Shown here one piece after another: positions 18,742 through 27,014 of a stretch of 64,000 nt of DNA (within the stretch, counting starts at the first letter, position 1; every line of letters begins with the position of its first letter). The position numbers and the translations under genes are program-made. The notes below the pieces were generated by a model, which saw only the letters and a program-made list of their open reading frames with translations, ran no database searches and had not been told where the DNA came from. The stretch covers positions 1,302,001-1,366,000 of the forward strand of contig NZ_CP033918.1 of the NCBI RefSeq assembly GCF_003815675.1, read 5' to 3'. Origin of the DNA: Chryseobacterium sp. G0186. Lineage in GTDB: Bacteria; Bacteroidota; Bacteroidia; Flavobacteriales; Weeksellaceae.

Positions 18742-18806
18742 TGACCAGTATCAGGTTTCAATGTGATGTATATCATAGTGTTTTTTGCAAAGTTTCTGGA
18801 ATTTTG
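18742..18806 (+). promoter_or_regulatory. BON gene 3 promoter with paired Fnr-like boxes
   Basis: Boxes TGACCAGTATCA (18742-18753) and TGATGTATATCA (18764-18775) are 22 bp apart. The -7 element GAATTTTG is at 18799-18806, 36.5 bp from the near box centre. The sequence between box and gene is also alignable with that of BON gene 2. Confidence 0.68.
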
Positions 18807-18825
18807 ATTGATAAATTACGTTATC

Positions 18826-19506
18826 ATGAAGACAAATACAGAATTACAAAAAAATGTTCAGGATGCCATTAAAAGAGAGCCATTATTGCATGCAGCAGAA
18901 ATAGGGGTAACTGCAAAAGACGGTGTCGTTGCCCTTACTGGAGTAGTTGATCATTATGCAAAAAAAATAGAAGCCGAGAATGCTGCAAAAAAAGTTATTG
19001 GAGTAAAAGTTTTAGTAGAGAACATTATCGTTAAATCTCAAGATTCCTTATCTATAACTGATGATGAAATTGCTGCAGAGATTTTAAAAACTTTTAAATC
19101 CAATGCATTGATTCCAGAGAACAAAATCAAAGTGATTGTAGAAAATGGTCAGGTGACTTTGGAAGGTGAATTACAATGGGATTATCAACGGGAAATTACT
19201 CAAAATGCAATCCGGTATCTTTCAGGTGTAAAAGGGGTAATCAATCATATAAAAATCAGATCAGACATAATGAATGATATTAAACAAAAAGATATTGAGC
19301 ACGCAATGAACATGACCTGGGCACTTTATAATAATGATATTCACATTCAAGTATCCGGCACTACAGTGATTTTAACAGGAACAGTAAATTCATGGCATCA
19401 AAAAGAAGAAGCCGGCCGCATTGCATGGAAAACTCCAGGGGTAAGATGTGTAGATAACAGGTTATTTGTGGATTATGAATATTCAAAAAATAGTTTATCA
19501 TCGTAG
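18826..19506 (+). CDS. Triple BON-domain protein 3
   Basis: About 226 aa from the ATG at 18826. A TTG start six codons earlier would sit on the predicted transcription start and is unlikely. The three BON domains follow the same plan as the paralogues at 9543 and 12759, with the third ending in KEEAGRIAWKTPGV and a short serine tail. No signal peptide is present. It is divergent from the broken P-type ATPase. The paralogues share the opening MKTNTELQ and the promoter design, pointing to duplication of whole promoter-gene units. Confidence 0.87.
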   Translation: MKTNTELQKNVQDAIKREPLLHAAEIGVTAKDGVVALTGVVDHYAKKIEAENAAKKVIGVKVLVENIIVKSQDSLSITDDEIAAEILKTFKSNALIPENKIKVIVENGQVTLEGELQWDYQREITQNAIRYLSGVKGVINHIKIRSDIMNDIKQKDIEHAMNMTWALYNNDIHIQVSGTTVILTGTVNSWHQKEEAGRIAWKTPGVRCVDNRLFVDYEYSKNSLSS

Positions 19507-19644
19507 ATCTGACTCTTTTATTCAAGCTGTATAGCAGCGAACTGTTAAATTACAGCAGACTTTGTTTTAATAATAATGAATAGCAATTAAGTTTAACACT
19601 ATTCTGTAAAAAATTCACAAAAACAACCTCTAAATCCCATTCAA

Positions 19645-20319
19645 ATGTGTTTTTCAGCAATTTCAAGTTTTTCAGCAGGTATAGCACTCACGGCTGTTGG
19701 TATAGCATGTATAAAAAAAACACGGCATTCTTCACAGCATCTTTTTGCATGTATTCCATTTATTTTTGGAGTCCAACAGCTAACAGAAGGAATACTTTGG
19801 CTAACCCTTCCCCAGCCAGATCATATCATTATGCAACAGGCTACAACCTTTATATTTCTATTTTTTGCAGAGATTCTGTGGCCCGTTTGGGTACCTATTT
19901 CTCTTTTAATGTTTGAGGACAATGAGCCACGAAAAAAAGTACAGAAGATATTATTAGGTGTAGGAATCATCGTGAGTATTTATTTGGCTTATTGTCTTTT
20001 ATCATATCATGTGGAAGCAAAGATTATTGGTCATCATATTACTTACATCCAAAACTATCCTGCTTCATGGAGAAATTACAGTATTATCTTATACGGTGTG
20101 GCAACAATTGCTCCTCCGTTTTTTTCCCACCTTAAAAGAATGCACTTTTTTGGTATAGCCATTTTGATCTCTTATATAGTTTCAGAGATCTTTTACGATC
20201 ATTACATACTCTCTGTTTGGTGTTTTTTCGCGGCGATCATAAGCATGTCTGTTTATATAATTGTGAGTGAAAAAACAGATAAAAAGCAAAGAGAGTATCC
20301 TGAAATTTATGTCAAATAA
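19645..20319 (+). CDS. Seven-helix-like membrane protein, DUF6629-type
   Basis: A 224 aa membrane protein with about six to seven hydrophobic segments. It opens MCFSAISSFSAGIALTAVGIACIKK and continues FACIPFIFGVQQLTEGILWLTLP. This start is typical of a family of uncharacterised bacterial membrane proteins that I associate with DUF6629; that label is from memory. The gene has its own leader of about 140 bases with no paired Fnr-like boxes, and it is convergent with the DUF3570 operon across the terminator at 20527-20560. The function is unknown. Confidence 0.75.
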   Translation: MCFSAISSFSAGIALTAVGIACIKKTRHSSQHLFACIPFIFGVQQLTEGILWLTLPQPDHIIMQQATTFIFLFFAEILWPVWVPISLLMFEDNEPRKKVQKILLGVGIIVSIYLAYCLLSYHVEAKIIGHHITYIQNYPASWRNYSIILYGVATIAPPFFSHLKRMHFFGIAILISYIVSEIFYDHYILSVWCFFAAIISMSVYIIVSEKTDKKQREYPEIYVK

Positions 20320-20526
20320 AAATAATTTAGCTATAGTAGAAAAGATGAAGAAATACAAACTCGGAAGATTAGGCATGGTATTTTGAATTTATTAAAAATG
20401 GATTTCCCCAACTTTTCAAGAGATCACTATATTTCTTGAACTGAATACTTACAGATGTCTTTTTCATTTCCATTTATTTTGCTCAATCTCATTCTTTTCA
20501 TGATCAGCAGCTATTCAAACAGAGCC

Positions 20527-20566
20527 AAATAGCGCCACTTGAAGCCAAGTAGCGCTATTTTTTAAT
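20527..20566. terminator. Bidirectional terminator hairpin
   Basis: Arms AAATAGCGCCACTT and AAGTAGCGCTATTT pair with one mismatch around GAAGCC and end in a T-run. It lies between two convergent genes. A near-copy (core AAATGGCGCCACT...AGTGGCGCTATTT) occurs at 57787-57824. Confidence 0.8.
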
Positions 20567-20613
20567 AAATATTGATAAAAGTTTAATCTTGAAATCCTAA
20601 CAAGAAAAAGATG

Positions 20614-21804
20614 TTATTTAAATCTTAAATTCAGGGAAATAATATCAGATTTCATCCCAACAGATTTCGTGTAATGTCCGTATCTGATTTCAAGCATATT
20701 CAGCCTTTCTATACCAAATAAACCGTTTTTCGGACTGATTCTGATACCTGCACCATAAAAATGACTGTCAAATTTTGAAAGGTCATAATTACTGGTATAA
20801 AAATCATCAAAAGCCGTATGCTCTTGATAAGGGGCAAAATATTTAGCCGCAGTCTGAGAATAATACCTGTAAAAAGGACTTACCGAAACAAAAGGCGAGA
20901 TTTTCACCGGTGTTTCCAGGCTGAAAGTATTGGATCTTAAGCCCCAATCATCGGTATAATAACGGTAATATGCTCTCAAAATAACTTTGTCTCCAAGAAA
21001 ATAATTCGCTCTTACGCCCAAAGGAATTTTAAACCGTTTATCCGGCAGAGCTTCCTGATGAACTGAATTATCATTGAAATAAACTCTGTGGAAAGGCAGG
21101 CTCAAATATCCTGTCTGCTGAACACCATCCGCCAAAAATTCAACCTGAAAGTTCTGGTTGATGATTTGCGAATATGATAAAGACAAAGCATACGTATTTC
21201 TTCCGCTTGTTCCGTAGTTCTCGTGTTCTCCTCCTGCACTTCCATTGGTTCTCAATTCAATCGGCGCAATCAGTTTTACCTGATCCAGATAAGCCTGGAA
21301 TTTCGCCGTAAACTCTCCCATTCTGTTCTTTGTCTTTTGTGAAATTCCAATGTTTGCTCCATACGATGTATAATCGAACTCGAAGGACGTGGAAACACCT
21401 GCCATTAAAGTGGTTCCATTATTCGTATTTTCACGGCTCCAGCTTAACGCAGGATAAATTCTATTGTCTGCGTGGGAAGCGGATGAATTGGCTTTCAGAT
21501 CAATCATATCCGACGAAGCAGAAGTATAATGATCAATCCCGACACTGAAATCGAATTTATTTTTCCTGTCTTTCTTATCATATTTTACCATAGTTACGTC
21601 AATGGTATTAGAAATATCAGTCAGCTTTTCTGTGCCAATTCCTCCCGTCACTGCGGAGTTGTTTCCGTTTTGTTTATAATAGCTTGAAACTAAGTTAGCT
21701 TCATCAAAAGTCAGTTTTTTAGGCTGCTCATTGTTTGTATTTTCCTGTGCTTTTGCATTGAAAATTCCAAAAAGAGCAATAACACTTACGATTAGTTTTT
21801 TCAT
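20614..21804 (-). CDS. DUF3570 outer-membrane-like beta-barrel protein
   Basis: A 396 aa protein with signal peptide MKKLIVSVIALFGIFNAKAQ and alternating beta-strands (KFDFSVGIDHYTSASSD, NYFLGDKVILRAYYRYYTDDWG, GAGIRISPKNGLFG, LEIRYGHYTKS), closing with ISLNLRFK and a terminal phenylalanine-containing strand as in outer-membrane barrels. I recognise the DUF3570 type. It is last in an operon after a thioredoxin-like protein, an FMN transferase and the DUF4266 lipoprotein. That set recurs together in many genomes, suggesting a shared extracytoplasmic redox or cofactor-related role, which is not established. Confidence 0.85.
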   Translation of the reverse strand: MKKLIVSVIALFGIFNAKAQENTNNEQPKKLTFDEANLVSSYYKQNGNNSAVTGGIGTEKLTDISNTIDVTMVKYDKKDRKNKFDFSVGIDHYTSASSDMIDLKANSSASHADNRIYPALSWSRENTNNGTTLMAGVSTSFEFDYTSYGANIGISQKTKNRMGEFTAKFQAYLDQVKLIAPIELRTNGSAGGEHENYGTSGRNTYALSLSYSQIINQNFQVEFLADGVQQTGYLSLPFHRVYFNDNSVHQEALPDKRFKIPLGVRANYFLGDKVILRAYYRYYTDDWGLRSNTFSLETPVKISPFVSVSPFYRYYSQTAAKYFAPYQEHTAFDDFYTSNYDLSKFDSHFYGAGIRISPKNGLFGIERLNMLEIRYGHYTKSVGMKSDIISLNLRFK

Positions 21805-21839
21805 TCTTGAATCACAATTACATTTTACGATTACTCTTT

Positions 21840-22061
21840 TTAGTTACACCCGCAACCACCACCTACTTTTCCTGCATTCGCACCCGAAGATCCTTCTCTG
21901 TACGATTGAAAGCTCAGTTCAGTTTTTTCAATTTTTCTGTTTCCAAGAGCCATTTCGGCGTCATTTAATTTGTTTTTTTCGTACTCTTTTACCGTTGTGC
22001 AGGACTGTACTGAAGCAACTGTGATAAGGAAGAAGCTGAATATTTTTATCAGGTTTTTCAT
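21840..22061 (-). CDS. DUF4266 small lipoprotein with GGGCGCN tail
   Basis: A 73 aa lipoprotein: signal MKNLIKIFSFFLITVASVQSC with the lipobox cysteine at residue 21, a short polar helix, and the striking C-terminus GKVGGGCGCN. It overlaps the upstream ApbE gene by four bases (ATGA), so translation is coupled. The Cys-Gly-Cys end could bind a metal, form a disulfide handled by the neighbouring thioredoxin, or carry a modification. It is the smallest and most peptide-like member of the operon; the function is unknown. Confidence 0.82.
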   Translation of the reverse strand: MKNLIKIFSFFLITVASVQSCTTVKEYEKNKLNDAEMALGNRKIEKTELSFQSYREGSSGANAGKVGGGCGCN

Positions 22062-22984
22062 TTTAAATTAATGTTTTGAGATGAATAAATCTTGTCCTGA
22101 TCATCAATAATGATGCATTCCAGATGATTGATCTGGTTGATCATATTGAGTGCCATATCAATTCCCATAATACTTACGGGAGTTGCCATTGCATCGGCAA
22201 TTTCTGCGTTGGGACAAAAGATCGTAACACTTTTTACGCCCGAAACAGGCAGTCCTGTTTTGGGATTAATGGTATGAGAATACTTTTTACCGTTGATAAC
22301 AACGAATTTTTCATAATTTCCCGAAGTTGCAACCGCCATATTGGTGATATTCATATAAGAAAAAGGCTGTTTTGCATTATCGGGATCAGCAATTCCGACA
22401 GTCCAGGGTTTTCCGTCTGCCTGATTTCCCCAGGTCGTTAAATCTCCTGAAGCATTTACAATTCCGGCAGTGACACCTCTGTTTTGAAGCATTTGTTTTG
22501 CCATTTCTGCAGCATACCCCTTCCCGATTCCCCCAAAACCGATCCGCATTCCTTTTTCTTTGAGGAAAACGGTTTGCTTTTCGCGATCAAGAATAATATT
22601 CTGATAATTAACCAATTTAAGATGATCTTTAATCACTTCAGGATTGGGAAGCTCTTTCATTTCTTTGTCGAAATTCCAGAAACTTTTATCGATTCCGCCA
22701 TAGGAAATATCGAAATAACCGTCCGTTATTCTGCTGATTCTAAGACTTCTTTCAATCAGATCAAAAATCTCCCAATCCACTTTTATGGGTTCGATTCCTG
22801 CATTTCTGTTGATGAGATTCGTCTGGCTTTCCTCACTGAATGTCGTCAGAAGTTTTTCAATTCTCCGGATTTCGTCAATCGCTTTGTCGATGTGCTCATA
22901 TGCAGAATTTTCATCATCACTTACAACAGTAATTTCAAAAGCGTTCCCCATTAGTTTCTGAGGTCTTTTGAATTCTCTTAACAT
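22058..22984 (-). CDS. apbE: ApbE-family FAD:protein FMN transferase
   Basis: A 308 aa enzyme that should attach FMN from FAD to a threonine of a target protein, usually for redox work outside the cytoplasm. Family motifs seen are MGNAFEITVV at the start, YFDISYGG, GGIGKGYAAEMA, NASGDLTTWG, YSHTINPKTGLPV and the Mg-binding NAEIADAMAT. No signal peptide is evident, unlike many ApbE proteins, so it may work in the cytoplasm before export of its target. It lies between the thioredoxin-like gene and the DUF4266 gene with almost no spacing. No obvious flavinylation motif was found in the neighbours. Confidence 0.92.
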   Translation of the reverse strand: MLREFKRPQKLMGNAFEITVVSDDENSAYEHIDKAIDEIRRIEKLLTTFSEESQTNLINRNAGIEPIKVDWEIFDLIERSLRISRITDGYFDISYGGIDKSFWNFDKEMKELPNPEVIKDHLKLVNYQNIILDREKQTVFLKEKGMRIGFGGIGKGYAAEMAKQMLQNRGVTAGIVNASGDLTTWGNQADGKPWTVGIADPDNAKQPFSYMNITNMAVATSGNYEKFVVINGKKYSHTINPKTGLPVSGVKSVTIFCPNAEIADAMATPVSIMGIDMALNMINQINHLECIIIDDQDKIYSSQNINLK

Positions 22985-22989
22985 ACCTT

Positions 22990-23433
22990 TTATTTTTGAT
23001 GTTCTTTGATATCTCTGATCTCTTTGCTGAAAGCCAGTGCATTTTCTGAAGGTAAACCTTCCCAGCTTTTCAGGACTTTTCCTTCTGAATTCAGCAACAA
23101 TGTATAAGGAAATAATCCTTTTTGATTGTACTGCTCAGCAAGCGAAGCGTTTTCTTTTTTCAGTTCAGAGGACAACTGATTCTTTTTATTTCTTGGAAAA
23201 TCTGCATTGATATAAACGATGAAATTTTCCGTCTCCAACTTTTTAAATTCATCGGTTTCGATGATATTCTTATGAAGCTTAATGCACGGAATACACCAGT
23301 CTGAACCTGAAAAGTTCAATAAGATAAGCTGTTTATTTTGTGAGGCTTGTTTTTTGGCATTATCCAAACGGCTTTGCGCATGAATGCCAACAGCGAGTGC
23401 AGCCATTAATATGGCTGAAAATAGTGTTTTCAT
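22990..23433 (-). CDS. Secreted thioredoxin-like protein
   Basis: A 147 aa periplasmic thioredoxin-fold protein. The signal peptide MKTLFSAILMAALAVGIHAQ precedes LLNFSGSDWCIPCIKLHKNI, with a CIPC redox pair where classic thioredoxins have CGPC, and FPYTLLLNSEGKVLKSWEG, where the cis-proline region is expected. It should reduce or isomerise disulfides outside the cytoplasm. It is the first gene of the thioredoxin-ApbE-DUF4266-DUF3570 operon, five bases before ApbE. The cysteine-rich DUF4266 tail is a plausible client (inference). Confidence 0.9.
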   Translation of the reverse strand: MKTLFSAILMAALAVGIHAQSRLDNAKKQASQNKQLILLNFSGSDWCIPCIKLHKNIIETDEFKKLETENFIVYINADFPRNKKNQLSSELKKENASLAEQYNQKGLFPYTLLLNSEGKVLKSWEGLPSENALAFSKEIRDIKEHQK

Positions 23434-23503
23434 TATTCTGAAATTAATAATATAAAATAACTAATGATCTTGATCTGTGAATACAAATCAAATTAGGACT
23501 GAA

Positions 23504-23893
23504 TTATGAAAAAGAAAGCCTTGGCGGTTCCCATACGGAGTTCAAAAATCCTTTATAACAAAGATCTTCGTCTTTTGAAGGGATTTTATGAAATTCTAAA
23601 GCATCAAAATGATATGGTTCCGTTTCAAAACTGAATTCCGGATTAATGGTAAAAACCAGAGACAAAGGGGTGGAATGAATAATAAACGGAAGTTTCTGAT
23701 CTTTTCCATAGTCTCCGTCTTTCACAGGATGATCATAGTGTGTTTTTAGAAATGCAGTAAGTGTCATATCCGGATTCAATTCTTTGTGTTCGAAATAATG
23801 TTCGACAAGTTCCGGGATTTTCAAAAGCTGATATAATTCGGTTGTGGAAACCAAATATAAAAATAGCAACAATATGGAAATCAACTTTTTCAA
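23504..23893 (-). CDS. Small secreted or membrane-anchored protein with HYDHPVKD motif (copy A)
   Basis: A 129 aa protein not recognised by function. An N-terminal hydrophobic segment (KKLISILLLFLYLVSTTELYQLL) is followed by EHYFEHKELNPDMTLTAFLKTHYDHPVKD and LPFIIHSTPLSLVF. It starts with TTG, the only in-frame choice because a stop lies just upstream. A close paralogue lies at 32660-33046. The two bracket the P-type ATPase and the RND efflux operon. The cluster of histidines and acidic residues may bind metal (inference). Confidence 0.72.
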   Translation of the reverse strand: MKKLISILLLFLYLVSTTELYQLLKIPELVEHYFEHKELNPDMTLTAFLKTHYDHPVKDGDYGKDQKLPFIIHSTPLSLVFTINPEFSFETEPYHFDALEFHKIPSKDEDLCYKGFLNSVWEPPRLSFS

Positions 23894-23943
23894 TATTCAA
23901 AATTATGAAATATTTTATTACAAATATTTTTTTATTTTCTTCC

Positions 23944-26439
23944 TCAATGTCTTTTCATCAACTTATAAACTTCGAACCACAAAACCGAAATAGTAGCTAC
24001 AATCAACGTCATTCCCAATTCTTTTGCTTCAAGCGGACTTACACTAAAGAATCCTGATACCGGCTTCATATAAAGAATGCAAAGCAGTAATACAAGAACC
24101 AACGCGGAAATTCCCGTCAATAAAAAGTTACGATTTTTAAAACTTTCAAAAATACTGTAATAGAAAGACCGGTTTACCAGACTAAGTAATATATTAGCAA
24201 ATATCAAAGTACTAAATACCAAAGATCTGGTTTTGGATTCATCATTCCCCAGACTAACAGAATGTTGATACATCCATAGTATTCCTGCGGTAATGACTAA
24301 TCCCTGAATAATACTTATCATAAGTTCTCTCCAGTTCAGAAATGTATCTGAAAGCGCTCTCGGAGGTCTGTGCATTGCATCTTTTTCCATAGGCTCATTT
24401 TCATATACAATGGAACAGGTGGGTCCCATAACGAGTTCAAGAAAAATAACATGCACAGGAGTGAAAATATGAGGAAATACCCAGCCCAGAAACAAAGGCA
24501 GAGAAACTGTGAGTATAATAGGAATATGAATGGAAATAATATACTGGACCGCTTTTTTTATGTTCGCATAAATTCTTCTTCCTGCTGCGACCCCAATTAC
24601 GAGCTTATCCAGATCATCATTGGTAATGACCAGTGCTGCTGCTGATTTGGCAATTTCAGTGCCCTTATTTCCCATTGCCACACCAATATGAGCGGCCTTT
24701 AAAGCTGGTCCGTCATTCACACCGTCACCCAGCATTGCGACTACGTGCCCCTGAGCTTTCAAGGCAGAAACCACTTCCAGCTTTGCTTCCGGAAACATCC
24801 TTGTAAACAAAGTGGTCTCTTCGGAAAGCTTTATAAGTTCTTCCTCTGAGCATTCTGCAATTTCACTTCCATTAACGGGCGAAGTACTACTCTCTATTCC
24901 TGCCTGCAATGCAATGGCTCTGGTGGTATCCGCATTATCTCCGGTAATAACCTTTACCTGAATACCGGCATCGTAGATATGTTTAAATACCTCTTTTATT
25001 CCTTTTTTAGGAGGATCATAAAACACAGTTAATCCTAAAAATTCAAATTTAAAATCCTGCTGTTTATCCGGGAAATCATTTCCTTCAAAATGAGATCTGG
25101 CAACACCAAGAACCCTGAATCCCTGTTCTCCGAAGTTCTTTATTAACTTTCTTATTTTGTTTTTTTCTTCTTCTGAAAGATCGGAAACACTGATGATAGC
25201 TTCCGGAGCTCCTTTAGCAGCAATAATCCGGTTTTTGTGTTCATTTTCAAAAAGATGGGTCATCATTGGTGGTTTACCTTCCAGCGGATATTCATGAAAC
25301 ATTTGATAGTCTTTCCTGTGATCAGGCTTTCGGTTCTGCTCATAGATTTTATGCAGTGTGATTTCCATGGGGTCAAAAGGTACAGGCTCACTACTCCACA
25401 TCGCATAATCAATAAGGTCATTGAGCGCTGTTGTATTGAAATCTGCTTCTTCATAAATTCTGTCAGAACGGAAATCATAAAGATGTTTCAGCTGCATGGA
25501 GTTTTCTGTAATCGTACCTGTTTTATCTGTGCAAATTACGGAAACGCTTCCCAGGGTCTCCACAATACTGCTTCGCTTAATAATAATTCCTTCCCGCATC
25601 AGCTTCCAGGCCCCCAAAGCCATAAATGTTGTGAAGGCTACAGGAATTTCTTCAGGAAGCACAGACATTGCCAAGGTAAGTCCACTGAGTAAACTGGTCA
25701 CAAAATCTCCCGTTTTAACAAAACTGAAAATGCATACTGCAAGAAAAATAATGACTCCAATAACAGCCATCCCCTTTACAAAATTCCGGATCTGAAGCTG
25801 TAAAGGAGATATTTCTGTTTTTATACCCAATATAGACTGTCCTATTTTTCCTACTTTGGTTTCTTTTCCTATATTTTCGACCTCAAAAACGGCAAGCCCG
25901 GAAACAGTGATTGTTCCGCTGTATACTTTATGATCTTCAGATCTGCTGTCCTTGAAAACAGAAAAACTTTCGCCCGTAAGGGAAGACTCATTGACAGAAA
26001 AATCGTTGCTGTGAACAATTCTTCCATCTGCATTGATGAGGCTCCCTTCTTCGGTAATGCACAAGTCTCCGACTGCTATTTCAAAAGTGGGAATATCTAT
26101 GATCTTTGAATCCCTGATTACTTTACTCAAAGGTTCATTCAGTTTTTCAAGTTCTTCCAGCGCCTTTTTGCTTCGGTTATCCTGGTAAAAAGAAATGGCA
26201 GTAACTCCAACAATAGCTGCAAACATAAATAAGGCCTCACCATAATCTGCTGTAAGCACATAAATAAAGGAAACACAGATAAGAAGAATCAGCATCGGTT
26301 CTTTAAGGATATTGAGAAGAAGATCTGCCCATGATTCTTTCTTAACTGCTTCGAGGCGGTTATATCCGTACTTTTTTCTTGAATCGGCTACTTCAGCGTC
26401 TGTAAGTCCTTTTAAGTCTTCCGGTATATTGTAATTCAT
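23944..26439 (-). CDS. P-type cation-transporting ATPase
   Basis: An 831 aa membrane pump of the P2-like cation ATPase group. In order: cation ATPase N-terminal domain (GLTDAEVADSRKKYGYNRLE), membrane hairpin, actuator domain with SLTGES, M4 with PEEIPVAFTTFMALG, phosphorylation site CTDKTGTITEN, nucleotide-binding region with KGAPEAI, hinge GDGVNDGPALKAAHIGVAMG and a C-terminal six-helix bundle. The PEEIP motif differs from the PEGLP of typical Ca pumps, so the ion is uncertain. The neighbouring RND efflux genes make a metal or Ca2+ role plausible. A broken paralogue lies at 17022-18680. Confidence 0.9.
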   Translation of the reverse strand: MNYNIPEDLKGLTDAEVADSRKKYGYNRLEAVKKESWADLLLNILKEPMLILLICVSFIYVLTADYGEALFMFAAIVGVTAISFYQDNRSKKALEELEKLNEPLSKVIRDSKIIDIPTFEIAVGDLCITEEGSLINADGRIVHSNDFSVNESSLTGESFSVFKDSRSEDHKVYSGTITVSGLAVFEVENIGKETKVGKIGQSILGIKTEISPLQLQIRNFVKGMAVIGVIIFLAVCIFSFVKTGDFVTSLLSGLTLAMSVLPEEIPVAFTTFMALGAWKLMREGIIIKRSSIVETLGSVSVICTDKTGTITENSMQLKHLYDFRSDRIYEEADFNTTALNDLIDYAMWSSEPVPFDPMEITLHKIYEQNRKPDHRKDYQMFHEYPLEGKPPMMTHLFENEHKNRIIAAKGAPEAIISVSDLSEEEKNKIRKLIKNFGEQGFRVLGVARSHFEGNDFPDKQQDFKFEFLGLTVFYDPPKKGIKEVFKHIYDAGIQVKVITGDNADTTRAIALQAGIESSTSPVNGSEIAECSEEELIKLSEETTLFTRMFPEAKLEVVSALKAQGHVVAMLGDGVNDGPALKAAHIGVAMGNKGTEIAKSAAALVITNDDLDKLVIGVAAGRRIYANIKKAVQYIISIHIPIILTVSLPLFLGWVFPHIFTPVHVIFLELVMGPTCSIVYENEPMEKDAMHRPPRALSDTFLNWRELMISIIQGLVITAGILWMYQHSVSLGNDESKTRSLVFSTLIFANILLSLVNRSFYYSIFESFKNRNFLLTGISALVLVLLLCILYMKPVSGFFSVSPLEAKELGMTLIVATISVLWFEVYKLMKRH

Positions 26440-26507
26440 AGGAAATGGATATTATATTAAATTTACTGATTGTTTTTATTATATCAGAGTAATATTTTCT
26501 GTTTTTT

Positions 26508-26972
26508 CTATTCAATCTGTTTTTTCACCTCTTTTACCCATTGTTCTATTTCTGACTTTTGGATGTCAGACAACTTTGCATTCTGATGAACAACAGTATA
26601 AGATGTAAGCGGCATTTCACCTTCTCTGATGGTTTCTGCCACTTCATCAAGTTTCTTTAATTTTTTTTCTTTTGAGTAGCTGTTAAATTCATCAAAATTA
26701 AAATGCCGTTTTCCTGAGTTCACATGATCTGCCAGCCACCATTTTACAGGCTGTATGTTATTGTACCACGGATAAGACGTCGTGTTGGAATGACAGTCAT
26801 AACAGCTCGTTTTCAATAATCCCTGTACATGTCCGGGTACCACATAATGTTTTTCAATCGCATTTTCCGAAGGAACTGTTGCAATATTTTTATCAGTATC
26901 AAAAAACTGAATTACAATCAGAAACAGAACTATAAAACCTGTTCCTATTTTCATTAAAGATGATGTTTTCAT
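26508..26972 (-). CDS. Haem-binding domain protein (single CxxCH)
   Basis: A 154 aa protein with an N-terminal membrane anchor (SSLMKIGTGFIVLFLIVIQFF) and one c-type haem motif, SCYDCHSN, near residue 56. It is followed by TSYPWYNNIQPVKWWLADHVNSGKRHFNFDEF, typical of the Bacteroidota haem-binding domain family. It should be exposed to the periplasm. It lies downstream of the RND adaptor gene on the same strand and may be co-transcribed. Such proteins recur beside CusA/CzcA operons, but their role in efflux is not clear. Confidence 0.88.
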   Translation of the reverse strand: MKTSSLMKIGTGFIVLFLIVIQFFDTDKNIATVPSENAIEKHYVVPGHVQGLLKTSCYDCHSNTTSYPWYNNIQPVKWWLADHVNSGKRHFNFDEFNSYSKEKKLKKLDEVAETIREGEMPLTSYTVVHQNAKLSDIQKSEIEQWVKEVKKQIE

Positions 26973-27014
26973 AATTTGTATTTATTTATAAGTTCTTTTA
27001 TTTTACTATAATTT

